The notes below the pieces were generated by a model. The model did not search any database. It was not told the origin of the DNA and saw nothing but the letters and a program-made list of their open reading frames with translations. Source: Siphonodentalium dalli (lineage: Eukaryota > Mollusca > Scaphopoda > Gadilida > Siphonodentaliidae). Taken from it: DNA of 64,000 bases. The DNA is taken from positions 185,424,209 through 185,488,208 of the forward strand of contig CP136064.1 of NCBI GenBank assembly GCA_032622095.1. Reading direction: 5' to 3'. How positions within the stretch are numbered: position 1 is the stretch's first letter; each line of letters starts with the position of its first letter. A program made the position numbers and the translations under genes. Below are positions 1 through 11,018 of this stretch, piece by piece.

Positions 1-507
1 ACAATTATTAAAATTTATTTCCTTCTGACATGAATGGAGATCATTTTCATGAATGGATGCAAATCCTCATTCCACTGATATTATTGGTTGCGCCAGAACA
101 AAACTGTTCTATCTCCATTTTGGCGGGAAATATCGTCTTTTTCTTTCGATTCAGTGCGGGATGTCCGAAAATCACCCGATATCATATCTAATGTATACCA
201 AATTCGAATGAGAGGCTGTGTATCTAATAAATTTATTAAATAAATTTCAGTGCTAAAATGTTGTATCTCTGACCTTCAATAGAAAGCAATGGAACCCCAA
301 CTTGGCAGAGTGCCAGCGAAGTGACTAGTTGGAAATAATGCTTTCTCACTCCTAGGCATGAACATCTTATTTCTGGGATAATTATTTAGTTAAAATCACA
401 CAAATGTTGTGATTTGGGATTTTTGCACGTTCATATCATTAAAAACACAAAAAACCACTATGGTACGTAAAAAAAAACTAGAAAAATTTACACAAATCTC
501 CAAAGTG
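1..507. other. No gene seen
   Basis: A+T-rich intergenic sequence without a recognised repeat. Confidence 0.6.
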
Positions 508-627
508 TTTTTTCATGATTACACCCAAGATATCATGTTTTGTCTCGAAACTCGTCATATAATAGTATTTTTTCATGATTACACCCAAGATATCATGTTT
601 TGTCTCGAAACTCGTCATATAATAGTA
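508..627. repeat. Two-copy 60-bp tandem duplication
   Basis: The block starting TTTCATGATTACACCCAAGA at 511 repeats at 571 with no visible difference over 60 bp. Because 60 is a multiple of three, a chance ORF runs through it. Confidence 0.85.
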
Positions 628-1671
628 TTCTTCCAAAACAGAATGAGAACATAACTGGAGGGGATCAAAACTTTAAACTCGATTTCCGACAAAAATTTAA
701 ATATGGAGATAGAACACTTTAGTTCTGACAAGACGATATAACACTAATATCCTCAAAATTTGAAGTTGAAAACACCATATGTGCCTTTAAATGTAAATTT
801 ACAAGTGGTAACTAACAGTGTATACAACAATTGAATAAAATATATTCCCGATCAGTAGCACTCGATTCTATCATACTAGTATGTAGCACCAATCTCATAG
901 AAGACCCTGCTTCAAATGCCTGCAGTCTGACATGGAATTCATAATTGGGACATGGTACACTTATTTTTTTTATATTGGGAAGAGCGAAGGTAACAAGTTC
1001 ATAGGTTATATAAGCACAAATGAATTCAATTGGGCAATGATGAGGATAAATTTATAAATAGGATGAGCCAGGTAGCCAATTTTTTTAGCACATAAAATTA
1101 TGATATCAGTAACTCTTCTGTGACATGTATGATTCAACGATGTTTTGCACAGAATGTTATTAGAGAGCGAAAAACACTCAACCGCAATAGAAAAAAGATT
1201 TTGTATTGTTCATGTTCCAAGAACGAATGAGTCGTGGGGTTGATGTTGGACCGTTTTGTAAAAAAATTAACACCCTGCACTTTTCAGTATACAAAAATGC
1301 AAAAGAATCTGAGTAGCTGTAAGTTTCTTACTGCTGGAATGCTATCAGAAATAATAATTTGCTTCAGTTTTCGTGATAGTGAAAGCAAATTTATTATGTA
1401 GTATATACTGTCAGAGTAAATGTGGTCACAAAATTACTGATATTGGTAGAAACAGAAGTGGGTTGAAAACATTTTGACAGAATTGTTTAAATTGATTTGG
1501 TTGAATAATGAAAAGAACTAGGTGTGCGTTTCTGCATGATAATGACCCAACGTTATGTTCAATTACACAATGGTGGTGCAAATTTTCTGTAGAAAGAAAT
1601 ACTTTGGTATAAAATATTACAAGATCAACTGCATGAGTTGGGTTGTGGTTGGTTAAGTCAGCTCCAATTTA
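628..1671. other. No gene seen
   Basis: A+T-rich sequence. No coding signal or inverted repeat was noticed. Confidence 0.55.
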
Positions 1672-1675
1672 TTAA

Positions 1676-1925
1676 CCCTTCCATCAATGGAGCTCCCTGA
1701 AATTTTGTGAAAACCCTGTGCCAATGCATTCTCTTATATATGCGAGGTCCCATAGGGAGCCTCGCATATATAAGAGATTACATTGGCCTAACAATATTTA
1801 CTTTGACTATATAAGCCAGTCCATTCTCTTACATATGCAATGCTCCCTATGGCAGACTCGCATATATAAGAGCACTGGCACAAGATCTTTATTGCTGCAG
1901 CAGTGCAGCTCCCGTCATGAAAGGG
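1676..1925. mobile_element. TTAA-flanked MITE with internal tandem hairpins, copy 1
   Basis: The element is bounded by TTAA at 1672-1675 and 1926-1929. The left end CCCTTCCATCAATGG pairs loosely with the right end CATGAAAGGG. TTAA duplication with a CCC terminus is the piggyBac pattern. Inside are two hairpins built from CATTCTCTTATATATGCGAG and its complement. Confidence 0.75.
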
Positions 1926-1929
1926 TTAA

Positions 1930-3340
1930 TAATGACACACATTTCTGTGTATAAGAGTTACCGAACTAATATATGCCATAAATTTATCATGTTTAAATAA
2001 AAAAAAAATGACTGAATATTTAAAACAAGTAGACCATGTCAAAATTCAATAATTAGTCAAGACTACACAAACAAAATAACCAATGCTTAAAATGATCGTA
2101 CAAATACATAAAGAGTGAGCAATTTCTTTCACATTTCATAAATGTTCATACAGAAATATGTAGCATGAGTTTTGGAGCAAAAATAAGCTGCAAGATTCAG
2201 TGTGCACAATTAGTGAGAGAACAGAATTTGTGCACAATAAATCCAGCTAATATAATAGCAAATAAATTTATAAATAATTTCATATGAAATTCTGTTGTTC
2301 TATTTATGGGGAAGAGGCAAATTAAGGAGCAGGAATTATAAAATTAATGAACAAGTCAGCCAAATTTCTTTACTTTGACAATTCACGAACAGTATTACAA
2401 TTTATTTCAAACATTGCTTCCAGGTGACCTCATACAATTTTCCCAAAGTTATATTGGTTTTGTATGGAAAAGCAAAAAATATTGCAATATTTCCTAAAAA
2501 AAATTGTCTGAGCTGTTATACAAAGAGGTTTAGATCATAAAATGTCAATCTTCAAACTTGAGTTGCGATAGAAATATTCTTGGCGCGAAAGCACCTTGCA
2601 ATATATCTGTGGGAACGCTTGACATTTGCCAATAAGTCGAATGACTTGGTGACTTTGCAGAAAACAACTGGGAACCATGGGTATGTTTTGTCTGGATGTC
2701 TGTCACTGATAACAACGTTATCTGCTTTGCTGGAATGGCTAACTGTATACATACATTGCAGCTTTCAAGGTTCACATAATTTATTGTGAATCACACCACG
2801 ATATTAATTGAACTATAGGAGCTTGTAACAAAAAAATGTTCTACGAGTATAAAATTTTATGTTATAAAGCTTAAAATTAAACTGGTTTATATTAAGATTT
2901 AGGGTGCATACCTAGAATCATTAATATGGTTACCATGTTTGCTACAAAATAGAAGTTATCGTAGGTACTTTGAATGTTCTAAATCAGTTTTGACACAATG
3001 GAAACGTCTGGCGATCAGCTGACTGTCAGTAACTAATATCAAACAAAGATTTTTTTTCCATTTTACAATCTTAACCTCTCCAGTATTAAATTTACGGGGT
3101 GCTATACAACTCAATTAAGCATGTGAATGCCTTATCAGTTTGCGTTGGAATGTATGGGTTTCTCAACCACATACTGCTAATATTTTCAACTGTGAAAATG
3201 ATATGTAAAACATGAGAAGTGTAAGTCAGATCAATCCAGCAATTATTTTTGTTCTATATACAACACAAAACCAAATAACGTTTTGATTCATAAAGAAACT
3301 GACAAAAATATATTTCTGAAATTATCCCTTTCTTTGCTAA
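1930..3340. other. No gene seen
   Basis: Overlapping small ORFs on both strands at 2545-2790 have no recognisable motif and no splice context. Otherwise A+T-rich filler. Confidence 0.55.
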
Positions 3341-3348
3341 CTAATCAT

Positions 3349-3779
3349 CAAGTCTGAGTTTAGTGTGCCTGTCATTTGCAGAATGAGGTCACCAGTGGGT
3401 GAATTTAGTGATGCTATCCCGCATAGCGGGTTAGCATCACCAAAACCACCCTCTGGGGACCTCACTCTGAATAGCCTCATCTGTTACGGGAGACATAGAC
3501 TCAGATTGAAGTTCCAATATGGTGAATATTGTGATGTACACCCATTGGGAACCTTGAATATGCAATGTGTTGTCTGCCAATTTGCAGATATAGAGAAACT
3601 AAACTAAAAAAGAAATAGAATGTATGTGAAGAAGTTTCTATAGAATTTTGATAATAAGCAGAATGAGGTCCCCAGAGGGTGAATTTAGTGATGCTAGCCT
3701 GCTATGCGGAATAGCGTCACTAAATTCACCCTCTAGGGACCTCATTTTGCAAATGAAAGGCACACTAAACTCAAGCTTG
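3349..3779. mobile_element. Double-hairpin hAT-like MITE, copy 1 (8-bp duplication)
   Basis: A 431-bp element is flanked by the exact 8-bp repeat CTAATCAT (3341-3348 and 3780-3787). The ends CAAGTCTGAGTTTAGTGTGC and GCACACTAAACTCAAGCTTG are inverted. Each arm is itself a hairpin: AATGAGGTCCCCAGAGGGTG and its reverse complement face each other across a short GCTATCCCGCATAGCGGG-like loop. An 8-bp duplication points to hAT transposase. An ORF at the left end is a shadow of the arm. Confidence 0.85.
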
Positions 3780-3825
3780 CTAATCATTTAAGAGTAGTCC
3801 CTTTTTGAAATGTTTCGATAATACG

Positions 3826-3992
3826 GCAAGTTCAACAGACACCGATTACTATGAATACTCCTGCACTTGTATTATCTATTTAACTGTCTTGACATCTGCT
3901 TATATTTGAGCACCCGTCAAGATGAATAATAGATCATTCCAATGTATACTTCAATGATATATTTAGTAAAGAAAGGGGTCAATAAAATCCAA
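3826..3992. repeat. Dispersed repeat, same family as 6697-6905
   Basis: It shares the AATAATAGATCATTCCAATG and AAAGAAAGGGGTCAATAA blocks with the repeat beside the CSRNP stop codon. The left end is uncertain. Confidence 0.5.
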
Positions 3993-4797
3993 TTAAGAAT
4001 GACTAGGCAATTTTGATTAAAATATCAACCTATAACTCATTATATTATATCAATATTATTATCACAGTATAGTCTGCACAATGATTCACACATTGATTTC
4101 CAGTCTCTTTAAAAAGCTGACTATAATCTGATCAGATTTTCCTCTTTAGATCACTTATTGAGATTTCATTTCTATATTGATGGGATTTCCTCCATCCCAT
4201 TGGTTATGGTTTAGACTATGCACTATTTCATTAATTTCTGACATAACAGGTGGAATCGAATACTTAAAAAAAGCCGATAACAATTACAAACACTGTTTCG
4301 TGGTTGGTTACATTTAAATTGCGAGATCGGAGGTCAATGATGTGTTGACAATTTTCCCACGCATGGCGAGACAACAAATTTTATAATACAGAATACAGAC
4401 GACATTCATAATGATACTCATCGCAATCTAGGAGACAACATCTTCCAGTTTTTATCAGTCAACTATATTTATCACATAATTAGCCCCTAAGCCCGGTCTC
4501 ATATCTTTTAGTGAGACACATGTGTATTATCGCCACGTGCAGTGACATCAGAGTTCAGCGCAATGATGTCGATGTCAAATGCTGGAACTTTATTATTACG
4601 TTAATTAGAAAATAAATATGATACTTGACTTGTGTTGGGTTATTTCATGTTGACTGTGAGACAAACATGGGTGGTTAAATAATGTTGTCAACAAGAAAAG
4701 ACACTTTTAAAATGGAACTATATTTTTTCTTGAAGCCAAGGTGTCTTTGGTAGTGTTAAGGAAATCAATGTTAATTTGTTTTAATTGAGTTTTAATT

Positions 4798-4922
4798 GAG
4801 TGGCAATTCTATACAAAAATTTATTAACCGAGTGCACTAAATTCGAAACGAGCCTCGCAAAAGCTTGGCTCGAATCGAATTTAGTGCACTCGGTTAATAA
4901 ATTTTGTATAGAATTGCCACTC
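4798..4922. mobile_element. 125-bp hairpin MITE of a separate family
   Basis: GAGTGGCAATTCTATACAAA at the left is mirrored by its reverse complement at the right, continuing through ACCGAGTGCACTAAATTCG to a turn at GAGCCTCGCAAAAGCTTGGCTC. An apparent small ORF here is produced by the palindrome. Confidence 0.8.
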
Positions 4923-5167
4923 ATTAGAGATCCTCTATTTATTAGTGATTATTTGCTCGCATCCTGCTGTTTATATAAATACTATGATTCTAACAAACAT
5001 TTACTACACCAGGCATGCACTCTATATTTGGAAACAGATTATTTTGTCATCTTGGGAAATCTGCATCATCCTACAAATGAAATCTCAATGAGAAATCGAA
5101 AGACGTAAATCTGATAAAATTATCGTCGGGCTTTTCAAATGGACCGATTGATTTCCTACTCAAGTAA

Positions 5168-5217
5168 AGTAATGCTCTAAGTAATCGACTCTGGAGTCGA
5201 TTACTTAGAGCATTACT
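5168..5217. mobile_element. Minimal 50-bp perfect palindrome, terminal-only derivative of the hairpin MITE family
   Basis: AGTAATGCTCTAAGTAATCG continues to ACTC, then a TG centre, then an exact reverse complement. The sequence matches only the outermost ends (TAATGCTC...AATCGACTC) of the 33070 copy, so it looks like an extreme internal deletion. Confidence 0.75.
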
Positions 5218-5321
5218 GTAATTTACCAATTTCAGATACATGTCCCAATCGGTGATGGCAATTCTGCTGCTGTTATTATAGTCAATGGCTGAAAGTGACA
5301 AAATGCACTCACAGTGGGTAA

Positions 5322-5712
5322 ATGTGCCTGAGTTTAATGTGCCTGTCATTTGCATAATGTGGTCCCCAGAGGGTGAATATAGTGATGCTATCCCACATAG
5401 CAGGCTAGCAACACTAAATTCACCCTCTGGAGACCTCATTCTGCTTAGGCCTCATCTTCTCTGGAATGTTTCTTTATTATCAAATTTCTAAAGAAACTTC
5501 TTCAAATAGATTTTTCTATTTCTTTTTAGTTTAGTTTCCCCATGTCCCCAAATTGGCAGACGACACATTGCATAATCGAGGTTCCCAAATGGGTGTACAT
5601 CACAATATTTACCATTTGGGAACTTCAATCTGAGAGATGCGGGATAGCATAACTAAATTCACCCTCTGGGGACCACATTCTGCAAATGACAGGCACACTA
5701 AACTCAGGCTTG
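5322..5712. mobile_element. Double-hairpin hAT-like MITE, copy 2
   Basis: It has the same arms and interior as the copy at 3349, in the opposite orientation (interior with TTTGGGAACTTCAATCTGAG). The ends are mutated and the target duplication is not resolved. Confidence 0.75.
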
Positions 5713-6696
5713 AACCTATATTGTCACTACTACCAAACTGCCTATACAAAATTTTTAGATTCAATTGAGCCATATCAATTTAAGACCCAAATTTTTCTGA
5801 CAGTATTATTTAGAGCTTCACACAAGAGTTGGGTTTATGGCGATACTAGACAAAATAGATTAGACAAACTGAGGAATGATACCAGCTCATTCTTTGCAAT
5901 ATATAATAGGTTTAGAACAACAAGGTTGAACCTTATGGCAATAGTTTTGAGATTTGTTTTCTTCACTTTGATTAACAACATAAATAATTTGATATATACA
6001 GTGAATATACTGAATTCATTAATAAATGGAAACAATATTATACAATGGAAGTGATTGATGATTGTATGTTTATTTTAAAACTCTCTGTAAATGCCATATA
6101 TCTTATGAAAAAAATCGCAACATTAAACAATTTATTCCCGTGATCCATTATGTAAGTGAACCAAAAATCATGAAAATTCTGGCAATATGCAATATATCGC
6201 TTGGTTTGGGGGTCATATGACAGGAACCATGAAGTGGATTCTTAAAATCTTTAAAATCGCCATTTACCACATGAGGTCAATAGTCAAAAAAGAATCAAAG
6301 ATTTTGATGTTAACTTAAGGAATTATCAGCCTGCTATATATGATATTTTCATCAATCTTTGTTTGTGATGAAAAATTATGTTCTTGTGTTGATAATTCCT
6401 CATGTTATATCTAAGTCCCGACATTATGGAACAATTGTCAATGCTATTTACTCATTACATAAGTTAATGTATGACTAATTATTGTATAGCTGTATAAAAG
6501 GAAAAGACTAGACATCAGAGTTTCAGTTTGAATGTGTTAATGTGATGTCTCCTAGAATTTGTATTTATAATGTTAGACTTCAGTAGAAAATGCAGATGTC
6601 TGCTTATAATATATGAACATCCCAACAAATTTATAATTTGTTCTTAAACAATTGGCCTTTAATCCGTTTGATGACCAAAAGATCGTTATGAGTTCA
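5713..6696. other. No gene seen
   Basis: A 122-codon ORF (5686-6054) starts inside a MITE arm and is low-complexity; it is taken as chance. Confidence 0.55.
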
Positions 6697-6905
6697 CTAG
6701 GGAATGTTCAAACATTAAGTGCAATAATGACCTAAGGCTGTTTATTGAACTTATTACCTGAACAATCCCTACAAATAACTGAATAAGAATCCTGTGTCAT
6801 CAGCATGTCTATTATTAAAATGCCCCTCCAAATAAATAATAGTCCATTCCATTGTACAATTTATAACTGAATGGGCAAATCCATTCAGTAATGAAAGGGG
6901 TTAAT
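6697..6905. repeat. Dispersed MITE-like repeat directly 3' of CSRNP
   Basis: This stretch ends only 17 bases beyond the CSRNP stop codon. It shares with about 3826-3992, 15040-15254 and 53050-53236 the blocks AATAATAGACCATTCCA, TATAACTGAATGGGCAAAT and a right end AAAGGGGTTAATAA. The left part (TGAACTTATTACCTGAAC) also recurs near 47270-47362. No target duplication was resolved, so the element class is open. Confidence 0.6.
6741..6746 (-). promoter_or_regulatory. Candidate poly(A) signal of CSRNP inside a dispersed repeat
   Basis: AATAAA on the minus strand, about 180 bp past the CSRNP stop codon. It lies inside a dispersed repeat (about 6697-6905) that is also present near 3.9, 15.1, 47.3 and 53.1 kb. 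Whether it is used is unknown. Confidence 0.35.
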
Positions 6906-6922
6906 AATAATGTGGCAAGATA

Positions 6923-8634
6923 TTAAGCTGAAACTGCTTCATAAACTGTTTCAAATGACTGATAGTTAGCAGATCCATGTGATGGAAGCTGCGGACACGA
7001 ATCTACTGCTTTCTTAGAATTCTTTGTCGGTGGAGCATCTGCGGCGTATGTTTCCGGCGAATGAGACTGGGAGCTACAAGAGTCACTGCTGGACACTAAT
7101 GTACTCTCATTTCGATCGAGATTGAAATATGTGCTGTGTCCGGCTTCCTCTGAACTGCCGCTATCCACTCCATTAGTGCAGTTATAACCTAAACAGTCAT
7201 CCAATGGCTTCTCAACACTACTCGCATCGGAGAATGATGTGAACGACGAAAGTACGTTAAAATCCTCAGATTTGCCTTGTTGATCATTTGGTTTTTCTTG
7301 TGCATTTTCAGATGTCGTGACGTCATAATTATGCATGCCGTTAATTGACGTAAAATCAAATTGTCGTTCCATGTGATTAGAAATGAGGGGACAATTTTCA
7401 GCTAACTTTTCTTTTGTGGTTGGTGTCATGGTTGCGTAGTTGGTCGGCAGGATGTGCTCTTTTGACCAGAAGTTGTTGGTGGAATTAGGAAAGGAATCTG
7501 ATAGAGGGTTGATTAAGTCAGTAATCGGCTCCAATACTGAGCGAGAGTTTTTCAGATCGACATATTTTTGTTCTGCTGGATATACAGAATTATGCGATGA
7601 CGTGTTAGTGACCGGATTAAAATTTGATAAGTTTTCGTAAGATTTTTTATACTGAGTACTATCATATGAAGTACTTGCGTCGGTGGAGCAATCACTATTT
7701 TCAGAATACGACTCCTCAACTTTTAATCCAGTATAGTCAACTGTGACTGTCCCAGGGTTGTGGTATAATTCTTCACCATCAAATAACAGCGGCTGTTGAA
7801 CTGAGTCAGTTGAAACAGAACATGCCGTCGGATGAGACTGTAGTGCATTGTAGGAATTATTCATCGCCACACGCTGTTGTTCTGCCTCCATCGTCGCATA
7901 TTGCACATCCTGCATCATTACATTACACATCTCCGTGTTTTGGCAATCTCGGCAACTACCTTGTTCATTACTATTAAATACTGATAAATCAGCGGTCGAA
8001 CTAGGATTAGAATTATTACAGGAGCTATTTTTCTCTTCATCCGAACTTTCATGACTAGACGAATTACTACTGGTGCCATTTTGTAGTGACTCCGAATCCT
8101 TGTTCTCAAGTTCGAGTCTCATCAATGTATGAATAAAATGAGTCCGAACTCTGATTGGATTGAACTCAATCCTACCCTGAGTGTTCCCACAGCCTTCTTT
8201 GGTACAACCGCATGGGAATGACAGCCGGTCAACTTGACACTTTATATTAGCGAGGCTACATTCGCATGTCTTAGGATCGCAGTAAACTTTACAGTCACAG
8301 CCACATGATTCTCGTGACATTCGGATTTCTCGACAATGATCCCGCTCATTGCTATCAATTTTTTTCACACCAGAATTCCGCAGCATCGTCCTCCTTTGAC
8401 GAATTGCCAATGGCTGAAGGAAAAAATAGTCATCGTATTCATCATCGGAATCACTGTCACTGTTAATGTCGGATTCGCTGTCTGTAGGACTAGGAGATTT
8501 GTCCTTCATGAAAATATGCACTGGTTTGTTAATAGATTTCTGCTCCTGAATAATCATCTTTCGCATCCGCTTTTGTTCTTTTGCATACTCAACAACCGAG
8601 AATTGTTCTACATCTGAATGATAGGTGTCCATTC
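6923..8634 (-). CDS. CSRNP: CSRNP/AXUD1-family nuclear protein, exon 3 (last coding exon)
   Basis: This exon encodes residues 74-642 of a cysteine/serine-rich nuclear protein, a metazoan family of nuclear DNA-binding transcriptional regulators. The acceptor TTTCAG lies just before 8634, and the first two bases complete a Gly codon split with exon 2, so the apparent start Met at 8632 is internal. Visible in order: an acidic Ser/Asp run (about 119-141), the conserved RTMLRNSGVKKID block (about 154-166), then a cysteine cluster of 11 Cys at about 173-221 containing SCGCDCKVYCDP and FPCGCTKEGCGN, followed by GRIEFNPIRVRTHFIHTLMR. This block is the family hallmark. The remaining roughly 390 residues are Ser/Asn/Thr-rich and low complexity, as in other members. 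The stop is at 6923-6925. Which vertebrate paralogue (1, 2 or 3) it corresponds to cannot be decided; an invertebrate single-copy orthologue is likely. Confidence 0.95.
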
Positions 8635-8810
8635 CTGAAAAATATTTTTGTTCATATTTACATTCACTTGTTAGGCCACAGCAATGTCATTAGTTGGTTT
8701 TTATCAGGGAAAAAATTTCTCTTGATGAAGGAGGGCAGGTCTTGACATACCGATTGGTGATTATTCCACATGATTACTGGTGAATGCAAATCTCATACAT
8801 GTATATTCAC

Positions 8811-8987
8811 TCGACTCCTTAACCACAGCAGAATTATGGGTAACTTTTCAGGATTTAATCGGAAATATGGCTTGTTGACATTCATCGGAAAGCTCTTAAT
8901 GAGAGCTTTCCGATGAATGGCAACAAGCCATATTTCTGACTAAATCCTGAAAAGTTACTCATAATTCTGCTGTGGTTAAGGAGTCGA
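8811..8987. mobile_element. Full-length hairpin MITE
   Basis: The arms TCGACTCCTTAACCACAGCA and their reverse complement pair over about 85 bp each, with the turn at AGCTCTTAATGAGAGCT. It lies in CSRNP intron 2, about 175 bp upstream of the exon 3 acceptor. RNA from either strand would fold into a long hairpin. Confidence 0.85.
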
Positions 8988-9310
8988 TTATTTAGGGCAT
9001 TACTTGAAATAATTTATTGAAAATAAAAATAATTAAAACCAGCACATTTATAATATCTCAAATATTCTAATTTTCCTGTTGCATTATGACTGGTAGAAAG
9101 GTTTGTTGAGAAGTCTTATACCAACTTTCTGTTGTGCATTTTCGGTAGAAAGTTGTCGGCGGGTTCGTAAACCAGCTACTTAAATTGGTGTTACCTTACG
9201 TCAAATAATAAATCATATGCCCACTACCAGAATCCTAAATGTGTCAGTACAGCGTCAGGATGTCATTAGACTAGAGAGCTCAGAACTGCATCATCATGTT
9301 ACATGTTTAC

Positions 9311-9739
9311 CAAGTCTGCAAATATCTGTCATTTGTAGAATGAGGTCCACAGAGGGTGAATTTAGTGATGCTATGCTGCACAGTGGGCTAGGCTAGCATC
9401 ACCAAATTAATTCTGCTTAGGCCTTATATTCTGGGAAGTATCTATGGTCTGAAATTAACATTGTTTTTAGTTACATTTTCTCTTCTGGGAAGTTTCTATA
9501 TCACCTAATTTTCAGAAGATAAAATGCATAATCAAGATTACTAATTGGTGAACATCAACTTCAACTTGTGAACTTCAATCTGATCCTAGGTCTCCCATAG
9601 CAGTTGAGGCCAAAGCAGAATGAGGTTCCTATAGGGTGAATTAGTGACACAAGTCCAATGTGCAAGAAATCATCACTAAATTCACCCTCTGGGGACCTCA
9701 TTCTGCAAATGACAGACACACTAAATATTTGCAGGCTTG
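9311..9739. mobile_element. Double-hairpin hAT-like MITE, copy 3
   Basis: From CAAGTCTGCAAATATCTGTC to TATTTGCAGGCTTG. Both arms contain ATGAGGT...AGGGTGAATT. It lies in CSRNP intron 2. Confidence 0.75.
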
Positions 9740-10898
9740 TCGTTCAGTATCCTGTTGGTTGGTCTAGTTGTAGCTTGGGGAAAATTGATAGGCCCCAACA
9801 TTGTTTCATTGTGTTATGGGTTGTAACAAACTGCTGTGGAAAATATAATAAACAACAATTCAGAATAGAGTATGATGTTTCTACTCTCGTGAGATATATC
9901 ACAACATTTCGAACGCTGATGGACATGGAGGTTGTCCCTTGACTAGACCTGAAATATTTTGGATAAAATTTTCATTGACGATATCTAGAAATTGTCTACT
10001 TATTCCTCAGTGACAATTCCAGTGAGAGTTTTGTTAACTTTTTTTGGCATTATTTGAAAAACAATTTACAATTAGTCAATTTTACAACATTAATTATAAA
10101 TATATACTAATATCATGCAGACTGCCATAGTCTGATTTTGCCTTTACAAACTATCTAAGATATGCCTCGACACCCTGATTCAAAGAGCTTTCATTCCAGG
10201 ATTCATGATGTTTAGACATTTTTTATTTCTATATTATCATTCACTTCAGGTTGCAGGAAAGCCAAATAAACACAACAAATTGAAATAGACATGGGAATTT
10301 TCATTTCGGTATGGTTATCGATATTGTTTTTCTCCAATACCTTGGATTCTATATAAGTTTTATACAAGAGAAGGGTAAGATAGTCTAGATATGTCCACCT
10401 GCCTTTCGGATGGTAAGTAAGATCTGACGGTAGACTAGGAGATTCTATATACCATGGTTGGCGCCGCAAAAAGGTTGTATATAGGTAACACACATGAGCT
10501 ATTTTGTCAACATGGGGGAAACAAATCAGTGACAGCACACTGGCTTGACACCCTGACAACGTTATTTGAACCCACAGGCATTTTGTCCAACATGTAGCCA
10601 CCGGCAAAAGTGCCAGTTACTTGCTAACTTTCTGCCTTTCTATGTTATTATCGATATTTTGGTATTGCCGCCATCTCTAAATGGAGTTTAACATAAATGT
10701 ATCCATGTTCATACCAAAACGGCAATATAAATTTGATGAATATTTTTAAGTTTTCAAGAATCAGCTTAATTTTTACAACTGACTAAATACCCATTCCACT
10801 GATAACAAGTAATTCTTACATCTTCAATATTTGAAGTTGGAAACATTGTGTGTAGCTTTATATAGCATGTTATATGAAGTGAATTCAAATAAACTAAC
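9740..10898. other. CSRNP intron 2, unannotated part
   Basis: A 131-codon minus-strand ORF (10212-10607) shows no motif and no splice support. Intron 2 spans 8635-10898. Confidence 0.6.
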
Positions 10899-11018
10899 CT
10901 AATGTGGATCCCCCCTCACTAGGAACACAGACAAAACCCTGTGTTCGAGGGAACAAATAGACTGACACTCCATCAAAGCGAACTCGCTTCTTCTGCCTTT
11001 TTCTCTTTGGTTCATTGC
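10899..11018 (-). CDS. CSRNP: CSRNP exon 2 (conserved [15 protein letters not shown] block)
   Basis: This 120-bp internal exon is too short to show as a long ORF. It is bounded by acceptor CTTTCAG (before 11018) and donor GTTAGT (after 10899). It starts with two bases of a split Gly codon and ends with one base of another, and it joins both neighbours in frame. The product includes a basic run PKRKRQKKR, which could be a nuclear localisation signal, then [17 protein letters not shown] and [10 protein letters not shown]. This matches the N-terminal conserved block of CSRNP proteins (consensus FDGVTVYYFPRxQGFTSVPSxGGSTLGM). The match across the exon 2/3 junction (GGSTLG then M) confirms the splice. 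Confidence 0.93.
   Translation of the reverse strand, partial: AMNQREKGRRSEFALMECQSICSLEHRVLSVFLVRGDPH

Noticed and set aside
4800-5108. 102-codon ORF as a gene
   Set aside because: Its first third is the arm of a perfect hairpin MITE, and no motif or splice context follows.
5686-6054. 122-codon ORF as a gene
   Set aside because: The start lies in a MITE arm and the rest is A+T-rich low complexity without recognisable domains.
7440-8617. Plus-strand and alternative-frame ORFs across CSRNP exon 3
   Set aside because: They are shadows of the CSRNP frame, which alone has the family cysteine cluster.
8630-8632. Met at 8632 as the CSRNP start
   Set aside because: An acceptor AG sits directly upstream, and the GGSTLG-M junction with exon 2 matches the conserved family sequence, so this Met is internal.
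10212-10607. 131-codon minus-strand ORF in CSRNP intron 2
   Set aside because: No homology recognised, no splice sites in phase, and inclusion would break the exon 2/3 junction that matches the family.
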